From Acanthochlamys bracteata (lineage: Eukaryota > Streptophyta > Magnoliopsida > Pandanales > Velloziaceae), in the NCBI GenBank assembly GCA_019914995.1, contig CM034131.1:5364501-5428500 (forward strand): a stretch of DNA of 64,000 nt, in the 5' to 3' direction. This document shows, in pieces, positions 37,875 through 49,300 of the stretch; position 1 is the first letter of the stretch, and every line of letters begins with the position of its first letter. Position numbers and translations under genes: made by a program. The notes below the pieces were generated by a model. It saw nothing but the letters and a program-made list of their open reading frames with translations, ran no database searches and was not told where the DNA came from.

Positions 37875-38060
37875 GCGTGGGTGGTCCGAAAGGCAAGGTG
37901 ACATCGCGCTTACGAAGCAGCGCTAGTGACGCTTCAATGTGGGTCCAGCCCTCGTGCGCGCGTGCCGGACATCCGGGCCTGGGCCGGCCCACACCGGTCA
38001 AACATCCCTTTGATTGCGACGCATCTTCTGTTGCTTGCCTTCTCTCGTTTGTGCTTGTCA
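37875..38060. other. GC-rich island of unknown origin
   Basis: About 185 bp are strikingly GC-rich (for example GTGCGCGCGTGCCGG and GCCTGGGCCGGCCCACACC) between very AT-rich flanks. Four frames are open across it, which is common in short GC-rich DNA and is not evidence for a gene. It might be a captured fragment or a CpG-retaining young insertion. I recognise no protein. Confidence 0.4.
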
Positions 38061-38207
38061 TCCAAACAAACTTTTAAAAAAAAAGAAGAGAATTTACGGG
38101 CACACCTTTGTACATTATTCGTTGGAGACCACACAATCGTTTCCTAGTCCTTTCTTAAATAAAGTATAAAAAATTTTTTTAACTTAAAAAGATATTAAAA
38201 AGCATGT

Positions 38208-38231
38208 ATATATATATATATATATATATAG
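38208..38231. repeat. (TA)n microsatellite
   Basis: About 12 TA units directly border the left end of the foldback element at 38233. A shorter TA run borders its right end at 38628. Confidence 0.85.
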
Positions 38232-38232
38232 A

Positions 38233-38627
38233 TGAAGATTTGGGCACCTATTTTAGGAGCATTTTAGGGACACTCTTTTCAATCTAAAGTTTTAAATTCA
38301 ATATCCACCGTTAGATATAAAAAACTATTAGTAACAAATATGCTGACAAAATTTCAACTTAATCAGAATATAAATCAATCTCCATCCGACGTTTGATCAA
38401 ATGATATAAATAATAAGTTTTGATAAAGATATTTTTTTTATGTCATTTTGATCAAGAATTTGATTGAGATCAATTCATGATCCGATTGAGCTAAAATTTT
38501 GTCATCGTCTTTGTAACTCATAGTTTTTCATATTCAACGGTAGAGATTATATTTAAAATTTGTACGCATTTTTTAGAGGGGAGTGCCCTAAGGTGCTCCT
38601 AAAGATGAGGTGTTCCTATCCTCATCC
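38233..38627. mobile_element. 395-bp foldback element inserted in a TA repeat
   Basis: Nearly the whole element folds on itself. The left arm (GATGAAGATTTGGGCACC, then TTTTAGGAGCATTTTAGGG, then CCACCGTTAGATAT) is the imperfect reverse complement of the right arm, which ends AGGTGCTCCTAAAGATGAGG then CCTATCCTCATC. The arms are about 190 bp around a short centre near 38430. TA repeats on both sides suit a TA target. There is no coding capacity. Transcribed, it would give a long hairpin. Confidence 0.78.
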
Positions 38628-39469
38628 TATATATATATATAAAAATTTTGTATAATTTATTATAGTTTTAAAATTTAAAAATTGAAGTATTATAAAACAG
38701 TTTTATAAATAAAATGAAAAACTAAACAAGTTACGCAATCAAACGACCTCCTAATCGTAATCAAAACAAATATGAGAACTTACACTAAAGAGTACCATTA
38801 TTATTAGTATATAAATTACTATAAGTAAAGTTCACACTATAGATATTCTTTTGAGTATTGTTTTATATGCAACTTATTATGATACGGTAAATAAGGATGA
38901 GACAGAGTAGCAGTATCCAAAAACATGGATAATAAATTAATAGAAAGGATTACACAAGCAAGTATTTAAAAATACAGTATAATAGAGTGAAGTGGGTAAT
39001 GGATAACAATAAATTTGAGTTCTACTTTCATATGCTTGACAACAAATTTTACTCGGCTATCTTCTTCTGTTTACCATCTGATTAACAATCCTTTTTCAGG
39101 TAATGAATATTCAAATAAAGATATCAAGTTTTCATATTTCACAAGTGGTTGCTAGCAGACTTATTAGAGCAGTTTCATTGCCAAAATATATGTAACGCAG
39201 TTAAGACGTAGTTCACATTATAGTTGCAGCAAAAATCTGAACTCCTTTCAAAACTAAACTTCCGTAAAACCAAAGGAAACTCATTGGATTTGCGCCAAAT
39301 TTGCTTTGACAGCTGAATGAAAGCAAAAAAAAAAAAAAGAAGTCTCAGATAATGCTCAATTATTATTATAATATCATTGAGAAAATCTACTAACCAGCCA
39401 GGTATGTTGCTGCTGCTGGTAAATAATATTTATATAACGAACTTAAGAGTTACTTTCTTGTAAACATCA
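38628..39469. other. Spacer, nothing recognised
   Basis: AT-rich DNA with a poly-A run at 39329-39342. No gene seen. Confidence 0.5.
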
Positions 39470-39718
39470 CTTGGGTGGTATTTGAGATTTCAGAGTACTT
39501 CTCAATTTTTTCTTTTAATTTTTTATTTATATGTTTAATAAATTTTTAAAATTTTATAAATTTTTAATAGTTTTGAAAATAACAAAATTTAGATCTTATT
39601 ATTAATTAAATTTTATTTTTAAATTAAAATAATAAATTTTATTTTTTATAAATTTAATGAAAATATTTATGATTATAAAAATTTTTATTTTAAAGATACT
39701 TATGAATATCCACAGTCC
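39470..39718. mobile_element. Possible degenerate MITE
   Basis: GTGGTATTTGAGA at the left is the rough inverse of TATGAATATCCAC at the right, around an A/T-only core of the same style as the GCGTTTGG-type MITEs. No target duplication was identified. Weak call. Confidence 0.38.
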
Positions 39719-40696
39719 AGAAACACAGACCCGTTTATTAAGAGCTGAGAAAAAGCAAACTTCAAATTGCTGATTGCAGGTTCCCAAATTTCTTTCATGA
39801 ACTTTCAGAAACAAATGTAGAAATAAAAAGAAAAAGAAACTCTAACACAATTTAATTAGATTCTAGAGGTTGACGATTTGCAACTAGAGTCATGTCAAGG
39901 TCTTCCCTGAAAAGACAGTTTGGTCTCGCATTCTAGTTTGGATCTTTGTGTTTTGTCGTGTTGTGCAGCAACACATTCTCTATTGATATCTCAACTGCAG
40001 AGATTTGTTTTAAATCAAGAGATTTATTAAATCAAATTGTCAGAAAGGGAATGTCTTGAGGTTGATTTTTTGAAGTACACCATCAGCAATCAACTAAACA
40101 CAAATTACAGCTTCCCTACTTCACAACAATGTCCATCATTTTCTCGTTGTTTGGACTAACGAAGTTATATTATCATTAAACGGCCTACAAGGGTAGCTTA
40201 GTTTACTAAAATAATTAAGAAACATCAAGCATGCTTGAGTATTACGAGCACTTACATATGCTGGTCTTAGATTAAAGTTTTACTAATCAATGACATGTCA
40301 TTGCCACTAATGGTTCATAATGGTCGCTGTACTCCTTAAAATTAATATTACCAATCAACTTCTTGACCTCCAATGGTGATTGCAACAAAAAGTTCACAAT
40401 CCTATCACGAAGATTACACTAATCACCATTTTCCTTATATTTACTGATAACTAGAGTTCGGCAGGATGTTAAAATTGCGTATGTTGATTACATATAAAGA
40501 TATCCCTATTTTTGTATGTACAATTACCCGTAAACTACACAAGCATCAATCAAAATAAATTTCACTCCTACCTGTACTAACAAATTCCATCAAACTAGTT
40601 TCAGAAATGAAAACACTAAAATATTTAACTGTTCCAATATCTGCTCTAACCTTTAAACAAAGCGTGATATATACGGCAAAATATAATGCGTATTTT
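39719..40696. other. Spacer, nothing recognised
   Basis: No gene, RNA gene or element ends identified. Confidence 0.5.
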
Positions 40697-40906
40697 AAGT
40701 ACCCGTAATTTTACTTTCTTTCGTTAGATTTTAAATTTCGAACAGTTAATATATTTCAATTATACAAAAAATTCAGAATTTTTTTTTCACATACGAAACT
40801 TTAACTTTAATTTTTTTATTTACACATTTTCGATACAACTATATTTTTTTATTTTTAACATATTTTTTATTTTTTATTGTAACGAAAGTTAATTACGGAC
40901 ATCTGA
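40697..40906. mobile_element. Short MITE with GTCCGTAATT-type ends
   Basis: AAGTACCCGTAATTTTACTTTC at the left is inverted at the right as GAAAGTTAATTACGGACATCT, with a second matching word (TTTCGTTA/TAACGAAA). The unit is about 210 bp, very AT-rich inside and non-coding. Confidence 0.6.
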
Positions 40907-42910
40907 AAAAAACTCTAAAAAATACTCGATAAGAAAAACTGCACTTAATTGCTTGCGCACAACTGATGTCAATGATGATATCATGTATACAAAACTCTAC
41001 ATCTGTGGCTAAATAATTCACTTGGAAAAAGGGTAGAAGCAATATGGGACTTGCAGCCCACACGTGGGAGTGGGACTCACACGCTTGCGGTTGACTTACC
41101 AACAAACTTGCGCGTGGAAAGAAAGAAGAACGGAATAATAATCATAGAATGCAATATGGACAATCAAAGTCATATAGACTATTTACTAGTAGCAAGGGTT
41201 TTTTAATGAAAGGAGTTCATGTTCAACTCCATCCTAAGTCAAAAGCAAGTGATTCGTCTCCTACGATCCACTCGTTCAACCTTCAAACTAACTCTAATTT
41301 TAGCCACACATCATTGCCGTGTTGAAGAAAACTTTCTTATTACTTGTTCACCTCCCTTCTATCCAAATGATGATTTCATGAAGGAAAATGATTTGATACA
41401 AAAGGATTACCTGTGGAAAAATTTGCTTATCGGAGTATAGGTCTCAATAGGGAAAGCACTGCATTGAACTACTTAATGTTAACACCTAAACCCCATGAAT
41501 AGTGGTAAGTGATAACCCTCTAATACATATGGATTGAGTCTCATGATCCATTATCAAGTTCATTCATTCAGAAAACAACCTCCCATGCTAAATTTAACAA
41601 GCTGTAGGACTTGAATTTGAGGGAGTACACATCTTTACTGCTTTTAAGTTCTCTAACATGTAGTTAATTTATCCCTGAAATCAATTATCAGAGTCTTTGT
41701 TCTCGTACTTTAATGTGAACAATCTCTTGAACTAAAAGTCTCAGCTAATTGACAACAAACAACCTGCTGTCTATTACATACTATACATTTGCCTGAAGGT
41801 ATTATATAACGTTAGGTTTTATAGGCAATTCCATTGGAGATATTGCATTTAGGAATTAAATTTCGTAGAATTATTTTGCACTTCTTGATGCTCTAAATGC
41901 TTGAACAATCCTCAAATTGACTAAGAATCAGTTTAGGTAATATCAGAGATTTTGTTTACAAACAAGAATTTGCTTCTCTCCCATTTAAGCAGCCGTAATC
42001 TTTTGGAAGAAAATGCTATCCGATACTTATCTTATATTTTTCAAAACATGGATACCAGATGCTAACATTGACATAAAATATGCACGAAAGTAAAGTTTGG
42101 AGCATGCCTCTATTTTATTAAATTCTTCAAAAAGGAATCCAATTCCTAGAAGGCTCTCTCATCCAATAACTCTTCTCAAACTCTAACGAAATCCTACACG
42201 TTCATGGTTCACTTTCAAGATCAACTCTTCTTTCGATCAATTTTCTTCACTCGAAATCTTTGATGGAGTTGAAACCTTTCTACCTGTTTGCCTATGCTAC
42301 CGAGTTCTGCCAAATTCCACAATCATTGGGGTAGTAAAATCTGTGCCACACATGCCATAGGGTTGACATTAGCCATTGAGCCAACAGACTGCATACATCT
42401 CGTGCTATTCTATGATGTGCATATGTTTGGTCAGAGGCTTTGAATTGGTTACCTTCCTTTTGCATTTGTAATGGAAATGGTCCATCAGTCGTTGTCTTCA
42501 TTTGGCAAAACAAAAACACCTTTGTTTTACCTTATCATCAACAATATTTAATTTCCATTACTAAATGCTAAAACTTTTCCGCTTGAAAATTCTTAAAGTT
42601 ATTCGTTTAGTACCCCTAGTTATAATGTTTTTGACATCACTCCCTCTCATCGTCTTAAAGAAATGATATCACTGACTGAAGAAAATACCCCTATTTTACT
42701 TAAGAAAATACCATATTTTCACAAAATAGTTATACAAACAGCTTAACTTTTTGCTTTTTCTGAAAGTGTTCTTTGTTTAACAATACCATATACATACATG
42801 CCAACACTCCAAGATACCAAAATACCCACTAATGAAATTTGATCTTCGTACTAAGGCAGCTATCGAAGTACCCGACTTTGACTTTGCTTTCACGACTTAG
42901 AATACCTAAA
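40907..42910. other. Spacer, nothing recognised
   Basis: Open frames of 70-75 codons (41219-41440 plus, 42292-42519 minus) lack recognisable domains. 41041-41115 holds ACACGTGGG and TTGACT words but no gene beside them. No call. Confidence 0.45.
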
Positions 42911-43125
42911 GGGATGCTTGTCATAGTTTCTTTAACTTATTTTATTTTCTTTTTGAATTTTTGTTTTAAAAAATATTCTATAATATTTTTAAAACTTATT
43001 TTAAATTGAAAAATATAAATAAATTATGAATCATAAACTAATAATAATAATAATAAATTGATTTCAAAAATTTATAAAAATTGTCTTCTCAAAAAATTTT
43101 TTTAAAAGAAATTCCAAGCATCCCC
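42911..43125. mobile_element. MITE, GGATGCTTG type
   Basis: It starts GGGATGCTTGTCATAG and ends ATTCCAAGCATCCCC, with a TTA following the right end. The unit is about 215 bp with an AT-only core and an (AAT)n run at 43040-43060. It is probably a diverged relative of the other TTTGG-ended MITEs. Confidence 0.65.
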
Positions 43126-44480
43126 TTAATTTCTTTCTAGATGCGCAACTTATCAAGAACAATCGAGCAAGTTTTAATAGTTACAACTTTATCGACATTT
43201 TTAAAGAAATCTTTAATAGCACTGTTAAGCTTCAATCAGCCACATGGGTCAATTCTAAGTCATCATGAGATAATGAAAATAAATTTAATATATTACAAAA
43301 ATTAACATTATCTAATTCCGGTCTAAATCTTCTGACAAATTTGTAAAATATTTACGATTGAATTATTTCAGTCCATCTGATCTGATTAATGAATTGAGCC
43401 ATTGCTATCTATCGATTTTCTCTTTCTTCTTGGGCATCATTACTTTGCAGAAATCCCATACCTCGTTCATACTTAAATTGTTAGGCTACAACTAAAACAG
43501 GTTTTTTTCCCATCACAATCAGATCAGGTTGAAGAAAAACAAACCAGTGCACGATTTCTAACTGTAAATAGCATAATAAACAAGAAAAGAACATTTCAAA
43601 CAAGAAATATGCAAGATCAGATTCAAGTGATCTTTTAAAATTACTTAAATAAAATACTTTTAAAAATAAAAATAATAATTTTTTTAAAAAATAAAATTAT
43701 ATAATATATAATTTTATTTATCAGTGTCTAAATAAAAAAAAACCATAAATTTCAAAATAATTCTCTTTTAGATTTTATAGAGGGAGTGCGGGGGAGAAGC
43801 ACCCAAAATGCACTCAAACCATCTTTAAACTACTTCTCAACCATATATAATTTGCGACGAATTGTTAAGGGATAGATAAAACAGAGTATGGGAAAACCGA
43901 TTTTACAGTATATATTCGAGTGCATAGATGTAAAATTTGAACTGGCTCGTCTGGATCGATTCGGAACGCAAATTGGTTCGAATTTATAATAAAATCGTTT
44001 ATGCAATCTCAGTAATTACAACAATTCTTGATAAAGAAGCTTAATTATATTTGGGTTGATCAAATTTTGCTGATTCACTTAGCTGAATAAAAATGCATAT
44101 GGGGATTGAATGAAGCTTAATTAAGTCGACAAACTTAATCATAAATTCGAATTTCACGATTTCTGACTCTTGTTTCCTAAAGTTCCCTTGACTTTCATAA
44201 AATAGTATTAAAACTAGCCCATTTAAATAATGCACATTAGTTGAAATGTGCATTTCATATATGTGAGTGACTAAGATTTAATAATACTTTACGCCGCATA
44301 CAGGTTCTAACAGAAGCAAGAAACCAGCCACCCTGAAAAATTAAACAGATTTGGACTACCAAATACCAAATCTTTCTTTATCCGTGACATAATCCATGTG
44401 CGACAACGTAAAACCCAGCCGAAGACAAAATATTATGACATGAAGAGACAACATTAGTTAGTTCCCACACCATAATTTCG
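43126..44480. other. Spacer with a hAT-like scrap
   Basis: No gene seen. 43930-44015 (CGATTCGGAACG, then GGTTCGAATTTATAATAAAATCG) resembles the subterminal part of the element at 31201 and looks like a truncated copy of that family. Confidence 0.45.
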
Positions 44481-44708
44481 CTACAAAATCCAAATTGAGG
44501 TTGTAACTGCCCTACTTGCACTGGTACCTTCTCCTGAGAAAGGTTTCACCTGCCTTTGAGAAAACTTAAGGCATGCAGAGACATCTTTCAGAACATCAGC
44601 TGCACTGTTCCAAGCTTGAATAGCCACTGATTTCAGCAGTATGAGATCCTTAAGGCTACCTAACTGAAAAAGTCTTAGGAATTTATTTGATGGCTTGTTC
44701 AGAGCTAG
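44481..44708 (-). CDS. Terminal-exon-like open frame, unrecognised
   Basis: Reading minus from a good acceptor (CTAACAG, 44715-44709) gives 75 open codons and a TAG at 44483-44481. The read includes NKPSNKFLRLFQLGSLKDL, then LLKSVAIQAWNSAADVLKD, then VSACLKFSQRQVKP. Composition, predicted helix and freedom from stops look like a real last exon. No ATG opens this frame. The expected upstream exons are not found; MITE-like DNA lies beyond 44940. It may be the 3' end of a truncated gene. I do not recognise the family. Confidence 0.42.
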   Translation of the reverse strand, partial: LALNKPSNKFLRLFQLGSLKDLILLKSVAIQAWNSAADVLKDVSACLKFSQRQVKPFSGEGTSASRAVTTSIWIL

Positions 44709-44769
44709 GAGCTGTTAGGTACGTAACCACACTTTGTATTGAAATACAAATAACAATTGAAATCTCACT

Positions 44770-44935
44770 TAACTGGGCTGGCTTGGCCCAACATACCCGC
44801 CCACGGGGCATCCAAGCAGCTGGCCCGCAGATGTAGCCCAGCAGCTTAGGATGAGCTCGCCGAAGAAGACGCCGGGAATCCTGCGACTGGTGGAAGTGAT
44901 CGGTAAAATTGAATACGCTTGAACGATGATTTCTA
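44770..44935 (+). other. GC-rich patch, possible orphan first exon
   Basis: The segment holds GGCCCA and AGCCCA words of the site II type found in plant housekeeping promoters. They are followed by an ATG at 44850 opening MSSPKKTPGILRLVEVIG and a GT donor at 44902. Everything beyond is MITE-like DNA, so this may be a 5' gene fragment. The protein is not recognised. Confidence 0.3.
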
Positions 44936-44939
44936 AGAA

Positions 44940-45181
44940 TGGGTGTGCGGGAGTGATTATGGAAATAAATTTTTCGGAAATGAAAACTATGTTTATCTTA
45001 TTTCGATAAACAAGTTATATTATTTTGATTAAAAAAATTAAAATAAATAATAAAAAAATATAAAAAAATTTTTATTTTTTAAATTTTAAAATAAAATTCT
45101 GTATAATATTATAAAAAAAATTTGAAAATTATAAAATAAAAAATTGATAAATTGTTTTTCAAATAAGCGTTGCCAAACAGT
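44940..45181. mobile_element. MITE, diverged GTTTGG type
   Basis: GGGTGTGCGGGAGTGATTAT at the left is the rough inverse of ATAAGCGTTGCCAAACAGTC at the right. The core is AT-only, with the AAATTTTTATTTTTTAAATTT style shared by the family. It separates two GC-rich patches. Confidence 0.52.
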
Positions 45182-45184
45182 CTC

Positions 45185-45600
45185 TTTGAATCTGGTGACG
45201 AGAGCTAGGAGCGTCGAATCAAATTACAAATCGTAGACACAGTGACAAGTGAGTGCGGTTGATGTGGAGATGCTTGCGCCAAGCGATCCAGACGGCTGTA
45301 GAGATGATAGAATAGAGTCGGCGCAGCCCCAGAGAAAAATCTTGTCGTGCAGGTTAGCAAATCGCGCAAAGCTGACAAAGCGATGACAACGATGCAAGAG
45401 CGGAGAAGAAGGCAAGTGCAGAATGGAGTGGGCGTGCTCACACCGTGCGGACACACATGACATGTGCTTTGGATGCTTGCACGGTGTGTGTGTCAGTACA
45501 CGAGCGTGCGCAGTGCAGGATTGGGGCGTGTCATGTGTGGGAAATAGGAACGAGTCAGGAGGAAGTCACGCGCGGCAGAATATTATTGAAGTCACTTTTC
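45185..45600. other. GC-rich segment with an inverted repeat
   Basis: This stretch is markedly less AT-rich than its surroundings. CACACCGTGC at 45438 and GCACGGTGTG at 45479 form a 10-bp stem around a 31-nt loop that itself contains ACATGACATGT. Overlapping open frames on both strands show no recognisable protein. It may be part of the same fragment as 44770-44935, split by the MITE. Confidence 0.4.
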
Positions 45601-45865
45601 ATAATATTATAGAAAATTATTTTTCATATACTTTTTATTTAAATCAACCTGCGGAATATTATTTTGTGTATAGTGAGAACTTTTTTCTCTTAAATATTAT
45701 TATTTTTATTTTGTTTTATTAATTATTATATATTTGTTGCAAGATTTTAACTTTTTTTTACTGCATTTGTTAAAAATGTTCGTATAAGAAGAGCAAAATC
45801 TTTCCTTGTTTTCAGAGTAACCAAATCTTTAACTTAATCACTTTTGTGGACTTGTAAACACCAAC

Positions 45866-46101
45866 AGGATGTTTGAAAGTGCTCATAAAATAAAGTTTTT
45901 ATGAAAAAGAAAATAATTTTATCCTATTTAAAAAATAAGCTCTATTTTTTATCTTAAAAATTAATAATAATAACTAATAATAAGATCTTAAAACGTAAAA
46001 TTTATACTTTTTAATCTTAAATAAATTTTATAAAATATTTAAAAAATTTTATGAGAAAATATGAAATAAAAAAGAAATAAAAATAATGCCAAATATCCCT
46101 A
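45866..46101. mobile_element. MITE, GGATGTTTG type
   Basis: It starts AGGATGTTTGAAAGTGC and ends AATGCCAAATATCCCT, about 236 bp with the family interior (AAGCTCTATTTTTTATCTT). Non-coding. Confidence 0.66.
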
Positions 46102-46499
46102 AAAAAGATCAATAGAGTCATATGAGCTACAAAGCCTACTTATTGTAGTTCGAAAAGCTAGGATCCTAGAAAGCCCAACACATAATGTAAAGAAATTTTG
46201 ATAAGGAAGGTTATTTATGACTAAGCTCTACACTAGTCTAACCCGAAGCAACTGGAAAATTACTCCTTATAGGAGTAAATAGTCCAACTTCAATGTGACA
46301 TTATATTTAATTGATCTAGTTCCTATTCCTAATCAGGCTTAAAGAACGCTTGACTTGATACTAAGCCTAGCCCAACAACAGATTCCGAAAACATTTGTGT
46401 TTACAAAAATATATGGAAATTGACCTGAAATTCTTGCTAATATTCCACTATTATTGATTATGATAGAATCTGCAGAATATCTAATTGAGGCATATATAA

Positions 46500-48724
46500 T
46501 GTTAGAATTAGAGGATTAATTTTGATAATAATAAAAATTAAATTTTATAATTTATACTTAAAATGGACTAATTAGTTAAAACAAGTGTTACAAAATTTTT
46601 TGAAAACAAATCAGCCTACATACAATAGACTAGAAGCTGTTATACTATAAGAAGAATATTTATATAGGGATAGCTGAATAATCAGCTATATATATGTGGT
46701 ACCTTCTATGAAGCAAAAGATTGAAAATTTTGCGCAAGTATGAAAATAAAGCTGTTTGAGTCGCTTGACCAAGAACACGAAGCATGAGGAAACAAAAGAG
46801 CAGCCAGCTACTCAGATGCTGCCTCATTGTTGTTGACCGAACAGCCAAGCTAAGAAGATCAAATGTCATCAACGTTCTAGAAAAGATCTCTAGCATGCTC
46901 AAAGACCTCAATACTACATTAGAGCTCGAGCTATGTACTGGTAACACTTTTTTACCAATTTCAATAGTATGATTGATTCACAATAAACAAGAGATTAAAA
47001 TTAAGAACTAAGGAGTTGACAGAGCTACGTTCATTGGAATATCAAAAAATAGTTCAATAGTCGAATTCTTTTTTATATTGTAGAATAGTTCACTAATCAA
47101 TTTACAAGAAAGCATTACATAATCATCTAGAAAGTGAGTTGCAACCATATGACAAAGGCTTATACTGAGCTACAATCATCTGTCATTACTGGGTTAATTA
47201 TTCAGTTATATAATGAAACCGTTTAGGTATATGAATTAGAAACGCCAATTATTCACAGAAAAAGATACAAGACTTAAGTAACCACTTCAGCACAAGCAAA
47301 AGATAAACATTGATTCAATGCTCAAGCACATTCTATTGAAGAACAAATTCAAGCCGTCAAGCTGAACAGTTAGATCTAGTAAACCGAAGCTGTATAGAAG
47401 TTCCAATAGCTCGCGGGAAGAGCTCCAAGCCGATCAATAATTTCAGATGTAAAAATCAAATTCAATCTAGCCTAAATTCAAAAACTTGGATTAAGTCAGT
47501 AGGGGCGCCACCAAAGGAAAAAAATTTCATAGCCGAATCAAGTTGGTGCACAAGAGAGTGGAAATTCAAATCAACATCAACTGCATTCAAAGCGCGTTTG
47601 GCAACACATTCCAGATAAGAAGCTTTTCAATTTTTTATCACATTTTTCAATAAACTTTTTATAATGTTATACAAAATTTATTTTAAAATTTAGAAAGGAT
47701 AGAAAAATTCTACATAGTAAGACATTCTTATTGCTTCATTTTATTATCTTTTTGAGATCAAATAGTAAAGCTCGTTTATCAAAATATAACAAAAATATAC
47801 TCAGTTCTAAGAAAGCACTCTCAAACACACCCTTAATATTGATGGAAACTAAAATCTCAGTCCATTAGAAATACTTAAATAAAATGAAATGGCTAAGCTG
47901 AAAACTTGCTAAGCATTTCACGTAAGAAGCTATCACATCCGTTTCAGCTATGAAAATGAGAATGGGAAGAAGACACGACACTATATGCAAAAAGAAAGGT
48001 ACCGGAGGCGATAGAGAGAAAATCAGAAAAGAAGCATATACAAACATTAACCAAGAAGCTTCAAGCGCCGACATATTCTCACTACTACTAAACAAAGTAG
48101 TGAATGTTCTCTTAATAGCTTTTTATTTATTCTTCTCACCTTGCCTTTTAGTAATTAAATATTAAAATGACATCGATCCTGAGCTCACCAATGACTGTAA
48201 CTTTCTCAGCTAAACTGAGGTGAAGTGCTTAGTGCACTTTGTGAAAGGGCTTGTGCTTAGGGATAAAGTCACTAATTTTGTAAGTGAGCTCTCGTCGTAT
48301 AGCAAGAGAGAAGAAAGTCCAGTACGCTGTAAATATTTTTCTTATACGAAAAAATATGTATGGCAAGTGTAACTGCTGCATTACTTTGTCTTGGTAAGTT
48401 AGCTTCTTAAAAGACTAATAGATTTTTTTACTCTTGTTAAAGAGTGACCCTAAGTGTAGGCAATGATATTTGCCTACCACGTATATCCTCTTATGGATTT
48501 TGCTGTGCAAGTTATTTAATTTTCTATATCCTTACTAAAGTCACTATGTATAGCCAATTAGACTCATACTATCTAGTAATACTATCTCTCGATACAACAT
48601 TTAACTAACCAAAAATCACAAAGGTATCTTGCTACTATTCATAGAAAATTTTATTGGTCGGAATTTTATATATCAACTTAATTTACCCTCCCCGCTTAAG
48701 TTGAATGTGCAGGTTTACCTAACA
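46500..48724 (+). mobile_element. Solo LTR, SIRE/Maximus-like, with nested MITE
   Basis: It starts TGTTAGAATTAGAGGATTAA and ends GTGCAGGTTTACCTAACA, like the LTR at 22843. The GTGCTTAGTGCACTT block (48226) is shared with the LTR at 6948, and a diverged AGTGTAGGC block lies near 48455. The flanks TATAA and TATTC match only partly. A MITE occupies 47592-47832 inside it. Open frames within (46660-46972, 47865-48165) are not genes. Confidence 0.74.
47592..47832. mobile_element. MITE nested in LTR
   Basis: GCGCGTTTGGCAACAC at the left and AAGCACTCTCAAACACACCC at the right are inverted ends of the TTTGG-type MITE family, here about 240 bp. The insertion lies in the LTR at 46500-48724, so this MITE is younger than that LTR. 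Confidence 0.6.
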
Positions 48725-49300
48725 TATTCAGAAATTATTTTCTACGAATATAACAAATGCTTTCCTCTCATGATCCTCATACAGGGAACGGATTTGTCAA
48801 TCCAAGAATGAACGAGAGTGAAACTAAGAGCTTGTCAAATTTTATATTCGAATTTACTTTTTGTGTTTCAGTTTACACCGAACTCACATTTAATTGTTTC
48901 TTATTGAAATTAATTCTACCGAATTTTTGGTTTATAAAACTTACCTCCTACAAATTAAAACACGCTCTAAGTGTGACTTCAATTCTAAGTGATAGTGAAA
49001 TTAAAAATAATTTGAGTAGAAGTCAAATTAAGGATAATTTGATTTCTAAGGATAGGCTCACACGCCTCAAAGCTATTACAAAAAGAAGGCATAGATGTTC
49101 TGTAAAGTAACGAGAATCATCATAGTTACGTTAACAATTATTTGAACAATTCGTAAGCATTATGGTTAGCCAATAATGTGGATCTAAATGTTGCTAGCTT
49201 AATACTTCTCTAATTTCTACAACATGGAGATGCGAATTCACCTAGACCTAGGGTGACAACATTGTTTTCTAAATGCCCTTAGATAAGATCTATCTCTTTA
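48725..49300. other. Spacer after LTR
   Basis: No primer-binding site follows the LTR, which supports its solo status. The open frame at 48757-49110 (117 codons) has ordinary AT-rich composition and no domain that I recognise. I do not call it. Confidence 0.45.

Noticed and set aside
45205..45463. Overlapping 79-99 codon frames on both strands
   Set aside because: Open frames on opposite strands in a GC-rich patch are expected by chance; none has recognisable protein features.
48757..49110. 117-codon open frame
   Set aside because: Ordinary AT-rich composition, no recognisable domain, no promoter or splice context, and next to repeats.
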